A stretch of 54,358 nt of DNA from an uncultured Clostridia bacterium (GCA_947589575.1 CANQBM010000010.1:1-54358); one strand, 5' to 3'. Numbered from the stretch's first letter, positions 24,440-33,080 are shown. Program-made: numbers and translations. The notes: generated by a model not told the origin, from the sequence alone.

Positions 24440-24613
24440 ATGAAAGCAACGGGCATTGTCAGAAGAATTGATGATCTTGGAAGAATAGTAATTCCAAAGG
24501 AAATCAGACGTTCATTCAGGATTAAGGAGGGCGACCGACCACTGACAACATTGACAGACGATGAACGCTTCTGTTTCGCAATGCTGAATTTCTATGAGCG
24601 CTGCGTTAGATAA
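24440..24613 (+). pseudogene. spoVT: spoVT 5' part fused to the integrase C-terminal tail
   Basis: Codons 1-32 (MKATGIVRRIDDLGR..., ending KEGD) are the SpoVT AbrB-type DNA-binding arm. At 24533-24536 (GACC) similarity ends within the domain, and 25 codons (RPLTTLTDDERFCF...) plus a stop follow. Those codons are in the frame needed to complete the serine recombinase at 36304-38052, so they are its displaced C-terminus. GAGGAG precedes the ATG. The 57-residue product has an incomplete AbrB domain and is unlikely to act as SpoVT. Confidence 0.9.
24530..24541 (+). other. attL, left junction of the element
   Basis: Left of GACC (24533-24536) the sequence is spoVT (AAGGAGGGC); right of it is element DNA (GACCACTGAC). 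The matching right junction is at 38050-38053. The maximum shared core is GACC, within a looser GGYGACC, short as expected for a large serine recombinase. Confidence 0.88.
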
Positions 24614-24932
24614 TTAAAAAGAAAGGCAAAAAAGCAATAAAATCGTTATTTAAATAACTAGGAGATACATACTCAAAAATTTGAGATGTCTATTTGCTGA
24701 ATGTTGTGTCTGTTTCAACAAAAGTGATTTTTACATGAGAGATCTAAAATTCTATTTGTACTTAAATAATGCAAGCATTGATTTATCATTTAATGGTTAC
24801 TCAATTTATCGTAATAATCTCATATCTTAAAGATAATACACCAATGACTTTGATTAAGTTATAATTAAATACATAAAATAACAACAGGCACTTGAGTCAA
24901 CCTCTCGTGCCTGTTTATCATATTTTGAAAAA
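24614..24932. other. Intergenic stretch at the left end of the element
   Basis: 319 bp, AT-rich. It holds a palindrome CTCAAAAATTTGAG (24672-24685) within a longer imperfect inverted repeat, a short inverted repeat near 24710, and the terminator at 24883. One 31-codon frame (24735-24830) has no ribosome site. In the circular form this DNA would lie directly downstream of the integrase gene. Confidence 0.5.
24883..24915 (-). terminator. Terminator of the leftward defence-like operon
   Basis: 9-bp stem AACAGGCAC / GTGCCTGTT with a 15-nt loop, followed on the minus strand by an AT-rich, T-biased tract; 18 bp after the DUF4062 stop. Confidence 0.65.
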
Positions 24933-26429
24933 CTAAAAATTAGAATTTTGAACGTTAAGTATTCCTTCGACAATTCCAGGATTGTTTTTAGAAGTGATTT
25001 TATATGGTATTTCTTTAAATGTATCTTCTATAAACAAAATCGATGGAAATGCCACAGTTGTATTGTGTTTGATATAGTCTACTTTCAATTTGACAATATA
25101 ATTATCACTTTCTGAATAAACCGAATAACAGAAAATGCTTTTTAATTCAGCAGTAAAGTCATCGCTGTAATTCGGAACATAACCGGGTAGCCCAATGGAA
25201 TGTGGAACATAATTGAATCCTTGATTCCTTTTCGACTCCGAGTACTCGATATATTCTGCAGTGCTATCAATACCGAATAAAACACTCATATCACAATCAT
25301 TTAACATATATCCCATTTCGTCATTCTTGAATTGTGGAAATCCATCAAGGGTCAGTAATGCTTCCTGAGGAATTATAAATGTTATTTCCACATCCTCATC
25401 TATCACCTTTCCGCAATTTTGAACAGCCAACCGAATACATCTTTTTTTGCTAAAAGCATTTTCTACAGGTGCCCATTCCAATGCTTTTGAGATAGTTTCG
25501 TGCAATCTTTTGATTTTCCAATATTTGCGTTTTTCTTCGGAGGTTCCTTTCAAATTAGGACCGTTTAAAAAATTGGAAGTGAGAGAATCCTTTACAAGAT
25601 TACCTAAATCAAAGAAATCATCAGGGAGTTCCAATTCCAACTGTTCAGCAACTGTTGTGATGAATTTTCGTTCTTCTTCATCTATATCCACCGGACTTGT
25701 AAAACCGGCAAAGAAAGCATTATTTACAGTAGTTCGTTTACCTACATTCATTCCTGCAATTTCCTGATATATTAATCGAATGGTATCAAAAAATTGATAC
25801 ATTGAAGTTTGAGTATTTAACCTAAAAGGATATATGTATACTTCCTCTGATAGCTTACCGTTTTCATCTATACTCATTAGCTTTAGGTCGGATACATTAT
25901 TGACCGTTGCTTCCTTGACTTTTTTGTCAGATAGAAAATACATTGAGAGCTGAGCAAAAAACAGTTTTTTGAATTCCTCATCTGATGAATATGTAAAATA
26001 GATGCCGCGATTTTTATATTTATTTCGGAATGCATAAATCTTTTTATATTCATCTTCGTTCATTTGAGAAGGAGAAATAGGCTTGTCCGAAAAATACATA
26101 AATACTTGTTTCCCGGATTGAAGCATAATTTCAATTTCTTCTTCAGTTCCAGATCTATATTCATCCGTTGGGGAACCAAACTTAGTCCAAAATATTGCAA
26201 CAGCCGCATCGCATTTATTTACGAATTGTTCATTCAAAAGGGTCTGCGGTTTGCCACCAGATTTAGCATAGGAACTTTTGCTCCAATGACGAGTTTTTAT
26301 TGTAATGCCTAATGTATCTGAATATAATTCGTTGAATTCAGAAACGGCGGTTTCTATTAATGCAACTTCGTTTTTTACATCACTAGGACAAGATATTAGC
26401 AGATTATATAAAGTTATACTTTGAGCCAT
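24933..26429 (-). CDS. DUF4062 (TIR-like) domain protein, putative defence effector
   Basis: 498 residues. The N-terminal 120 or so (LLISCPSDVKNE, then AVAIFWTKFGSPTDE, then SGTEEEIEIML and GKQVFMYFSDKPI) follow DUF4062, a Rossmann-like domain related to TIR and deoxyribosyltransferase folds; the Glu cluster at 96-98 sits where such folds keep a catalytic Glu. Residues about 160-498 are unrecognised, with a beta-rich C-terminus (around 345-498) that may sense a ligand. No membrane segment. It is the last gene of a leftward operon with a restriction-modification enzyme; AAAGGGATGA precedes the ATG, 4 nt after the previous stop. NAD- or nucleotide-cleaving activity is inference. Confidence 0.7.
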   Translation of the reverse strand: MAQSITLYNLLISCPSDVKNEVALIETAVSEFNELYSDTLGITIKTRHWSKSSYAKSGGKPQTLLNEQFVNKCDAAVAIFWTKFGSPTDEYRSGTEEEIEIMLQSGKQVFMYFSDKPISPSQMNEDEYKKIYAFRNKYKNRGIYFTYSSDEEFKKLFFAQLSMYFLSDKKVKEATVNNVSDLKLMSIDENGKLSEEVYIYPFRLNTQTSMYQFFDTIRLIYQEIAGMNVGKRTTVNNAFFAGFTSPVDIDEEERKFITTVAEQLELELPDDFFDLGNLVKDSLTSNFLNGPNLKGTSEEKRKYWKIKRLHETISKALEWAPVENAFSKKRCIRLAVQNCGKVIDEDVEITFIIPQEALLTLDGFPQFKNDEMGYMLNDCDMSVLFGIDSTAEYIEYSESKRNQGFNYVPHSIGLPGYVPNYSDDFTAELKSIFCYSVYSESDNYIVKLKVDYIKHNTTVAFPSILFIEDTFKEIPYKITSKNNPGIVEGILNVQNSNF

Positions 26430-26433
26430 TTAT

Positions 26434-26823
26434 TCATCCCTTTCTATTTTTTAAACTTTCCGGTACAAGAGCCAATTTGTTAATTGATTCATTGGCCTTA
26501 ACAAGGGAATCATAGAACGCTAATACATCTTCAGAGTCCCAAGTACGAAGTGATTTTTCGTCAATAACACCGATACTTTCACGAATAATTTTTACTAGTT
26601 GTTTTTCATCAACAATAGGGACAACTGTTTGAACAGTCGCATTACTTTGTGCTTTTTGAGATTTTAAGATAAGACTATATTTTTTATTGTCTAAAATGAA
26701 CATAGACCAAAGTTTACTTATGTGTTCCCAAAAATCCTTCTCGGTCATAGCAACAAGCTTGTCCTTAGTGGAAAGATTATCAGTATTCATTGCGTTCTTT
26801 TCGTTCCGTCCGATTTTCTTCAT
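26434..26823 (-). CDS. Uncharacterised 129-residue protein in the defence-like operon
   Basis: Helical, charged protein; no motif I recognise. A moderately conserved-looking core is KDFWEHISKLWSMFILDNKKYSLIL followed by DEKQLVKIIRESIGV (shown only as landmarks). Two starts are possible: ATG at 26823 (AAGG 9 nt upstream, overlapping the 37-codon ORF in another frame) or ATG at 26790 (118 residues). It ends 4 nt before the DUF4062 start, so the two products are probably made together and may form a complex. Confidence 0.6.
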   Translation of the reverse strand: MKKIGRNEKNAMNTDNLSTKDKLVAMTEKDFWEHISKLWSMFILDNKKYSLILKSQKAQSNATVQTVVPIVDEKQLVKIIRESIGVIDEKSLRTWDSEDVLAFYDSLVKANESINKLALVPESLKNRKG

Positions 26824-26893
26824 AATATGCAGCCTTGGATTCCTTTTGCTTTACAAACGCGGATATTTCCGAATTCAGATTCTGTATATTCAT
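26780..26893 (-). CDS. 37-codon ORF between the restriction-modification gene and the 129-residue gene
   Basis: Starts 15 nt after the restriction-modification stop with a strong AAGGAGTT site and encodes MNIQNLNSEISAFVKQ... ending in RKERNEY. It is helical and highly charged. Its last part overlaps the 129-residue gene in another frame, a compact overlap typical of coupled small genes. It may be a real small protein or a translational coupler for the next gene. Confidence 0.5.
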   Translation of the reverse strand: MNIQNLNSEISAFVKQKESKAAYYEENRTERKERNEY

Positions 26894-26908
26894 AACTCCT
26901 TCTGATTT

Positions 26909-29900
26909 TTACGGGCAAATACAAAGATACTCATCCATAAGCTGACGTTGAATCTTTTTAATATCAACATCTTGTGTAGCTGCTTTTTTAGCTAATGAAA
27001 CAATTTTTTTATGGTGCTTGTTATTCTTATCAAATTTAGGGATATAAATATTTGCTTTATTCAAACTATATCCATTTGACTTAAAAGAACTGTGCATATA
27101 TTGCTGAACAATTTCGCTATTCAAAATACCGCAAATAAAATGAGCTTCATCTTTGCTTATGAAATTTCTTTGCTTATCTTGACTAATAATAATCGTATGC
27201 TTTACACAAATAGTAGATTTTTTTTTACCCCACGGTGTTATTTGCGGTGTTATTACGCTTGCACAGAAATTACTGTTATCTCTTGCTGCAACAATATTTT
27301 TTGCAAATGTATATGGACCAATTTTAGACAATGCGTAAAATTCATTACCACGATGCATTTGCTTGCTTTTTTCTGATTGTTTATCAATTATATCTTTATG
27401 ATTAGCAAGATACATAAAAATATTTCGATTTTCTTTTAACATTTGTTCTGCCGTAATTGGGGATTTTGTGTCAGATTGTTTGTATGGTAATATACAAAAC
27501 TCATTACTTGAATCATATTTAAAAGCAGTAATATGAGGTCCAGTTATAATAGGATATATATTATTAGTTTCAAAATCCCATCCTAAATCAGGCATATCTT
27601 CAATTAAATATTTTGATAATTGAAATTTTTTATTAGCAAATCTATAATTCCCGATAGTTTCGGAATCTCCTATTCCTATTAACATATACAACTCTTGCGG
27701 TGTGAATTCTACACCAGTACGATATAAATATTGTGTTTCTCCTATTATTCTATCAAAATCATATTTCGTAGAAACATAAGCAAACGCAGTTGTCTTTTTG
27801 AACATTTGTTTTGCCTTACCATTCTTTATAATAAGATTATCTATAACGGTTTCATTGGAAGACGAATTTAATTTTTTATCCGAAATATATTTTGACCGTG
27901 TTATATATGTAACGGGAATACCTTTTGCATAGTCTTGATGTTTTCTTGCAAAATAATAAGTATTAAAATCTTGCATAACCGGTTTATTATCACACCTAAA
28001 AGGACGTAATGGAGGCATCCAACGGTCTACGTGTTGTAAATATAATCTTTCTTTTGTTTCGTAATCAAGCCAGAAATTTCTAAATCCTTCATAAGAATTT
28101 TGTGACATTATGCTGTCAGGCATTAAAAACGCTAATATTCCATGTTCACTCAACCAGTTTGTTGCTGTAACATTTGAAATCAGAGCGCATATATTAAGTT
28201 GCGTTCCACCATATTGACCCGCACCTGAAAAAATATGTTTTATATTACATAATTCTTTGATTCTGTGTGCATACATTTCCGGAAGATGTTCCCATTTAAC
28301 CCATGGTGGATTGCCTATAATCAAATCAAACTCTGATAGGCGAGCAATTAACATAAAATTTGTGGTTATTCTAACCCAAATACCATCCCAGTTGTTATGA
28401 TGCAATTCGGTTAATGAAACAGATAAATTTCTTATATGTGACATTAAAATTTCTGATGAACGCTCCTTATCCGTAAGTTTTTCAGATAATACTGCAAAAA
28501 GTATAGAAGATTCATCTGTTTTAACACACGCTTGAAGTTCACACATCATTTTTCCGAAATCGGGTAGTTTTACATAACGTTCCGGAAGTATAACATCGAA
28601 AGGTTTTTTATTGTTAGTAACTGAGTATTTAAAGCAAGGTATATCGTCAATAGTGATTTTTTCTGCTAAAATAGCCGAATCACCCAAATAAACAGGAATC
28701 TCCGTATTCTTCATATCACCGAATGGCTGAAGTGCTAAATAGTATCCAACCCTCGCAGAAAGAACAGAAAGAGGATTTATATCTATTCCATAAACTCTTT
28801 TCAAAATATCGTCTTTGAGTTCTTCCTTCTGTGCAATTGTCATTGCGTTGATGTTTATATTTCCAACGATTTTCTTTATTAAAGAAATTATAAATATTCC
28901 CGAACCGCAACAGGGATCAATAGCTTTCCAAGTTGGTTTTTTTACTTTATCAAGTGCTTTATCAACAACATAATCAGCAAGCCATTCAGGTGTAAAATAT
29001 TCTCCCATAGAGTGGCGAATAGATTTTGGAATAATACTCATGTATAAATCTTTAAAAATATCAATCGGTTCGTAGTACACATTCATTGAGAAAGCGGAAT
29101 ACTGGTCTATGCATTTTATAACATCTAAAATTACAGTATAGAAATCATCGTTCCATTGCAATGTGTCAGAATACCACGAAAAGAAATCTCCCTCTAAAAA
29201 ATTAGTGATATTATTGTTTCTATAAGAATATCCATCTTCCATTTTTTCGAAAAATTTTTGCATTTCAACTGATGTTGAGTTTGATAAATCATAGTAATGC
29301 TTAGCGTTATCGCTATATTCAATATTATCAATAACTTTACAAGCGATAAGCTTTACTATAATTGCATACGTTGTTTGCAGAGCATATAAAGCAGAATACT
29401 CATTTTCATTGCAATCAATTGTATCAGAAAAAATTAAAGAAAGATCTTTCCGTCGTTTTTCAATGTCATTACCTTTTCCATTATCATCTAAAGATAAATG
29501 CATTAAATTTTGCCACTCTTCAAACAACATCGTAGTTTTATCTGTTTTATCAATTTTCAACGCTTGGTATAACGATAGCGCAACACTTTTTGAAATAGAA
29601 GGAACAAGGTAATCTATAGAAAAATCTCCTAAGATGTTTTCAGGAACAAATCTTTTTGTATTGTTCGCTAATATTGCTCTAATAATAATATTAATATCAT
29701 TGTTTGATATGGTAGTAAGAGTTGTATGCTTCACAATTCCATTGACAAATGAAAAATAGCAAACACGTATTCCATCAGTCAAAATAGCGTTGTATTGAAT
29801 CTTTTGTTCTGTGTATATAGCATTTAAATAATCAATAACTTGTTGTATGGCTTTATTGATTGCATCTTTAGTTTTTAATTTTGAATGGTGTTTATATTCA

Positions 29901-30190
29901 ATTACTAAATTGTTTACCACAGCGTCCAAACGACCTTGTCCACTTGTTCTTTTCGCCAATGAGCCAAATGTATGATTGATTCCCGATATCGTTTTTTCCT
30001 TAACTATATTAAGAATGGTATCAGTTCGTTTTCTTATAATATAGTATAATTCATTTTCGAAAATAGTCGCAGTTGTGGCTTCGCTATTGGATTTTGCGGC
30101 TTGCTTCATGATAGATGTTCTCAATCCATCCAAATCAGAAACATATTCACCACTATTCAGCCAGTCTGTTACTTTTTTAATATCTTTCAT
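26909..30190 (-). CDS. Single-chain restriction-modification enzyme (type IIG, Eco57I-like)
   Basis: 1093 residues. Near residue 90 the PD-(D/E)XK nuclease pattern is seen: RLDAVVNNLVIEYKHH (Asp, then Glu-X-Lys). An N6-adenine methyltransferase core follows, motif I DPCCGSGIFI at about 425 and motif IV IIGNPPWVKWE at about 625, then a C-terminal target-recognition region. Cleavage and methylation in one chain fit type IIG rather than BREX PglX. I start at the ATG at 30190, since the ATG at 30202 lies within the AAGGATG ribosome site. First gene of the leftward operon; the recognition sequence is unknown. Confidence 0.85.
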   Translation of the reverse strand: MKDIKKVTDWLNSGEYVSDLDGLRTSIMKQAAKSNSEATTATIFENELYYIIRKRTDTILNIVKEKTISGINHTFGSLAKRTSGQGRLDAVVNNLVIEYKHHSKLKTKDAINKAIQQVIDYLNAIYTEQKIQYNAILTDGIRVCYFSFVNGIVKHTTLTTISNNDINIIIRAILANNTKRFVPENILGDFSIDYLVPSISKSVALSLYQALKIDKTDKTTMLFEEWQNLMHLSLDDNGKGNDIEKRRKDLSLIFSDTIDCNENEYSALYALQTTYAIIVKLIACKVIDNIEYSDNAKHYYDLSNSTSVEMQKFFEKMEDGYSYRNNNITNFLEGDFFSWYSDTLQWNDDFYTVILDVIKCIDQYSAFSMNVYYEPIDIFKDLYMSIIPKSIRHSMGEYFTPEWLADYVVDKALDKVKKPTWKAIDPCCGSGIFIISLIKKIVGNININAMTIAQKEELKDDILKRVYGIDINPLSVLSARVGYYLALQPFGDMKNTEIPVYLGDSAILAEKITIDDIPCFKYSVTNNKKPFDVILPERYVKLPDFGKMMCELQACVKTDESSILFAVLSEKLTDKERSSEILMSHIRNLSVSLTELHHNNWDGIWVRITTNFMLIARLSEFDLIIGNPPWVKWEHLPEMYAHRIKELCNIKHIFSGAGQYGGTQLNICALISNVTATNWLSEHGILAFLMPDSIMSQNSYEGFRNFWLDYETKERLYLQHVDRWMPPLRPFRCDNKPVMQDFNTYYFARKHQDYAKGIPVTYITRSKYISDKKLNSSSNETVIDNLIIKNGKAKQMFKKTTAFAYVSTKYDFDRIIGETQYLYRTGVEFTPQELYMLIGIGDSETIGNYRFANKKFQLSKYLIEDMPDLGWDFETNNIYPIITGPHITAFKYDSSNEFCILPYKQSDTKSPITAEQMLKENRNIFMYLANHKDIIDKQSEKSKQMHRGNEFYALSKIGPYTFAKNIVAARDNSNFCASVITPQITPWGKKKSTICVKHTIIISQDKQRNFISKDEAHFICGILNSEIVQQYMHSSFKSNGYSLNKANIYIPKFDKNNKHHKKIVSLAKKAATQDVDIKKIQRQLMDEYLCICP

Positions 30191-30329
30191 AGTATACAAC
30201 ATCCTTATGAATTATAATATTGATTAATACTGTAGTTATCTCTAAAAGATATACAAATTTCATACCCGTAGAGCAATGAACTTTGGCTTGAGAAAAAGAT
30301 ACTTGCGAGATAATAAAATTGTTACGCTT

Positions 30330-31712
30330 TTAACACATATCCTTATATTTAACAAGCGTTACATTTCCCATATCATTTGCCCTATCAATACAACCTTTTG
30401 TAAACCCTGTTTTTGCGAACAGATAAAAATATTTTTCTTTGAAATTGAATAATTCGCTGCGTTTTACAAGCGTATCTAATACTCCTGTATCAACCTTTTC
30501 ATTTGTCCATTTGCATTCGGCAAATAAAGCAGAGTCTTTATCGGTACCCATAATATCAATTTCTTCCTGAGATTTGGTTTTGGGGTTTGTGCCCCACCAT
30601 CTGCCGAGGTCTGAGAAATTTATCGGACTTTTTCCGTCAAGCAGCTGATTCCACAAATACTGTTTACAGATTTCTTCAAATACACTACCCATATAAGTTG
30701 AAAGCACAGGTTCAATTCGTTTATATGCAAGATCCGTTGCACCACGGGAAATAACAGATGTGTTTTCAGGTACAAAACGATACCAAAAACGAAACATATT
30801 ATCTTCAATGGAATAAATTGTTTTTCGGCTTGATTTTTCGCCATAGGGCGTTTCCTTTTTCACAATGCCGAGTGAAATAAGGTTTTTAATATAGGTTGAA
30901 CATACGCTTGTATCTTCTGCTACCTTGCTTGAAATCTCACTCATTTTTGATGCACCGACAGCAATAGCAGTAATAATTGCATTGTAAATGGCAGGCTCTC
31001 TGACTTCCTGTTTCAAGAGGTTATTTGGTTCCTCATATATAGCCGAAGTCGGATTAAGATAAATGTTTTTGATGTTATCTTCAATAGAGATGTTATCATT
31101 TATCTGCAAAAGATATTGGGGTGTACCGCCGATAATTCCATAAGCCATTAATTTTTCTTCTGCAGTATAATTCTTGAAATAATCACATATATCAAAAAAG
31201 TCAAATGGCTGTATTTTAAACTGAGATGTTCTTCTGCCATACAGAGGTGCTTTATACGCCAATACTTTATCTTCCATATAGGACATAGAAGAGCCGCAAA
31301 GAATCAAAAACAGCTTTGATGAATCCTTGTACTTATCTATCAAAAGCTGAAGTGTAGAAGCAAGGCTTTTTGATGCGCGAGCGACATATGGATACTCATC
31401 AATTACAAGCACTATTCTTTTGCTTTTAGCCAATTCAAAAACATATTCTAACGCAGATTGAAAAGAAGAAAAGGTTGAATCAACAATTTTGCCTGTATTG
31501 TACTCCAAAATGTTTTTTGAAAAATTTTCAAGATTTTGTTTTGCATTGGTTTCAACGCCGGTAAAAAAAATAGTATCTTTATTTTTAGTAAATTCATTAA
31601 TAAGAGCAGTTTTACCGACACGGCGCCTGCCATATATAACGGTGAATTCAAATTTGTCAGAATTATACAGTTTATTTAATTCGCCTAATTCCTTTTTTCG
31701 TCCTATAAACAT
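30330..31712 (-). CDS. ATPase of the DUF234 (archaeal-type STAND/AAA) family
   Basis: 460 residues. Walker A GRRRVGKTAL (about 31-40), Walker B VLVIDEYPYV (about 100), sensor LILCGSS, then a winged helix and a C-terminal DUF234 domain with an EIDIMG ... FAECKW nuclease-like core (about 390-410). The role of this family is unknown; they are common in anaerobes and may be toxins or regulators. The start is the ATG at 31712 (AAAGGTG upstream). Its own promoter at 31754-31782 is flanked by two copies of an 18-nt repeat. Confidence 0.83.
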   Translation of the reverse strand: MFIGRKKELGELNKLYNSDKFEFTVIYGRRRVGKTALINEFTKNKDTIFFTGVETNAKQNLENFSKNILEYNTGKIVDSTFSSFQSALEYVFELAKSKRIVLVIDEYPYVARASKSLASTLQLLIDKYKDSSKLFLILCGSSMSYMEDKVLAYKAPLYGRRTSQFKIQPFDFFDICDYFKNYTAEEKLMAYGIIGGTPQYLLQINDNISIEDNIKNIYLNPTSAIYEEPNNLLKQEVREPAIYNAIITAIAVGASKMSEISSKVAEDTSVCSTYIKNLISLGIVKKETPYGEKSSRKTIYSIEDNMFRFWYRFVPENTSVISRGATDLAYKRIEPVLSTYMGSVFEEICKQYLWNQLLDGKSPINFSDLGRWWGTNPKTKSQEEIDIMGTDKDSALFAECKWTNEKVDTGVLDTLVKRSELFNFKEKYFYLFAKTGFTKGCIDRANDMGNVTLVKYKDMC

Positions 31713-31730
31713 TTTGTTCACCTTTTTGTG

Positions 31731-31819
31731 TTTAGTGATATATGATTTACTTAATTATACTCTACTAACTTCCTGATGTCAATAGTTAAAATAATATTTA
31801 GTGATTTACGATTTACTTG
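31731..31819 (-). promoter_or_regulatory. Promoter of the DUF234 ATPase gene flanked by direct repeats
   Basis: On the minus strand, TTGACA (31777-31782), 17 bp, TATAAT (31754-31759). Copies of GTGATNTANGATTTACTT lie just downstream of the -10 (31735-31752) and upstream of the -35 (31801-31818), 66 bp apart, a likely bipartite operator. Confidence 0.65.
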
Positions 31820-31850
31820 TTTATGATTTATATTTGTTTGAAAGTTACCA

Positions 31851-31897
31851 AAATCCGATATTTTGTACTTGTTGCAGATTATCGGATTTTTTATTTT
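31851..31897 (+). terminator. Intrinsic terminator, rightward
   Basis: 10-bp perfect stem AAATCCGATA / TATCGGATTT, 19-nt loop, then TTTTATTTT. No rightward gene is seen before it, so it may shield the next operon. Confidence 0.75.
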
Positions 31898-31923
31898 GCA
31901 AATAAATTGAAAAATGGTATAAT
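31896..31923 (+). promoter_or_regulatory. Promoter of the sigma-like gene / mobilisation operon
   Basis: TTGCAA (31896-31901), 16 bp, TATAAT (31918-31923). A leader of about 80 nt follows with a small GAGG / CCTC hairpin near 31975-31990. Confidence 0.65.
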
Positions 31924-32008
31924 TTTATTGAAAATATAGGAACAATTTAGATGCATCAATGTCGTGGGTTTAATAGAGGGCACTACCTCGGAAAGGAGAT
32001 GAAAAATA

Positions 32009-32908
32009 ATGCCAATTAATCTTTTTAGAAGAAATGGAACATTCAGCGAGTTCAAAAATGCTGATTATATTCCGGCATACTATTTCTTACCACGAGAAAT
32101 AATATCCATGTGGGGTAAGGAGTACAGACGAATACCAAGATCATTTAATGCACTGATTAATGATGATAAGGCTGTTGCATTAGTTGAAAGTCCTGACTTT
32201 ATGAATTTTCTTCTGCGCTCTTATGCTTACCTGATATGGCCTATTATGATGCCGGGTGTCGGCAGAGAAATTTATTCTGAAACAGAACCTTCCTGGGCAT
32301 TTTCTCACACACCATATTATTGGATCAGAACATTAACTCTGCAAGGCGTTATTAATGAGATTGAATTTATTGCTGAACGATTAGGAGATAAATTTTTTCC
32401 ATATCCGCCAATGGATGAGGTTATCAAATTCCTTAAACCGGCAGTAAAAGTCACTATGAGAAACAATAATATGTACGATGTTTTAAAAATTGCCGAAGAA
32501 TACCGCTCTTTTGATGATTTTGATTTAAGAAACAGCCGACAAAAAACAGATTTCTATCGCAAGTGGTATCATACAAGAACAAACCATCCTCAAATTTCGC
32601 TCGAGGGATTTCAGGCGGATTATGAGAATTCTCATAACGGTTTGAGTTGGGATATAATTGATACAAACATTGATGTTGAGAATGATGTGACATCTGATGT
32701 TTTAGTTGATCAGTTTCTTTCAACATTGAGCGAGAAGGATAGGAAAATTCTTGAATATCGTATGCAAGGATATACCCTTGAAGAAATTGCTGACAAGCTC
32801 GGCTACAAAAATCATAGTGGCGTACAAAAAAGAATTCGTAAGATTGGTCAGGCTTATGAATACTTTGCGGATGTTGATTATGGCTTTTCAGACAATAAGA
32901 TAATTTAG
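32009..32908 (+). CDS. Element-encoded sigma-region-4-like regulator
   Basis: 299 residues. The last 70 or so form a sigma-70 region 4-type helix-turn-helix (LSEKDRKILEYRMQGYT, then LEEIADKLGYKNHSGVQKRI). The first 230 are rich in Trp, Tyr and Phe and match nothing I know. AAAGGAGATG before the ATG. Placed ahead of oriT, mobC and relaxase, it may control transfer, as a transcription factor rather than a true sigma factor. The function is inferred from position. Confidence 0.65.
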   Translation: MPINLFRRNGTFSEFKNADYIPAYYFLPREIISMWGKEYRRIPRSFNALINDDKAVALVESPDFMNFLLRSYAYLIWPIMMPGVGREIYSETEPSWAFSHTPYYWIRTLTLQGVINEIEFIAERLGDKFFPYPPMDEVIKFLKPAVKVTMRNNNMYDVLKIAEEYRSFDDFDLRNSRQKTDFYRKWYHTRTNHPQISLEGFQADYENSHNGLSWDIIDTNIDVENDVTSDVLVDQFLSTLSEKDRKILEYRMQGYTLEEIADKLGYKNHSGVQKRIRKIGQAYEYFADVDYGFSDNKII

Positions 32909-32910
32909 TA

Positions 32911-32950
32911 AACACCTATTTGAATTAAAAAATCAGTAGGTGTTATTTTT
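32911..32950 (+). terminator. Intrinsic terminator after the sigma-like gene
   Basis: 8-bp stem AACACCTA / TAGGTGTT, 18-nt loop, then ATTTTT. Confidence 0.75.
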
Positions 32951-32968
32951 ATGTCTAAAAATACTCAT

Positions 32969-33046
32969 AGGATGTGTCTCATCCTGTAGCAAGCAGGGAG
33001 GATGTATTGCACATCCTCCATTTCCTTAGGGGAAATTTTCCCCTAA
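32969..33046 (+). other. Candidate oriT: three tandem inverted repeats before mobC
   Basis: Between a terminator and mobC lie hairpins AGGATG / CATCCT (32969-32985), GGAGGATGT / ACATCCTCC (32997-33019), and a 10-bp-arm palindrome TTAGGGGAAA / TTTCCCCTAA (33026-33046). Position next to mobC and relaxase, and the inverted repeats, fit a transfer origin. The nic site cannot be fixed by eye. Confidence 0.6.
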
Positions 33047-33080
33047 AACCCTTTAATAACTAATTGAAAGGAACGAAATT

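Noticed and set aside
24735-24830. 31-codon ORF in the left end of the element
   Set aside because: No Shine-Dalgarno site and no promoter; expected by chance in AT-rich DNA.
26909-30190. BREX PglX methyltransferase
   Set aside because: A PD-(D/E)XK nuclease motif is in the same chain and no BREX partners (BrxA, BrxC, PglZ) are near.
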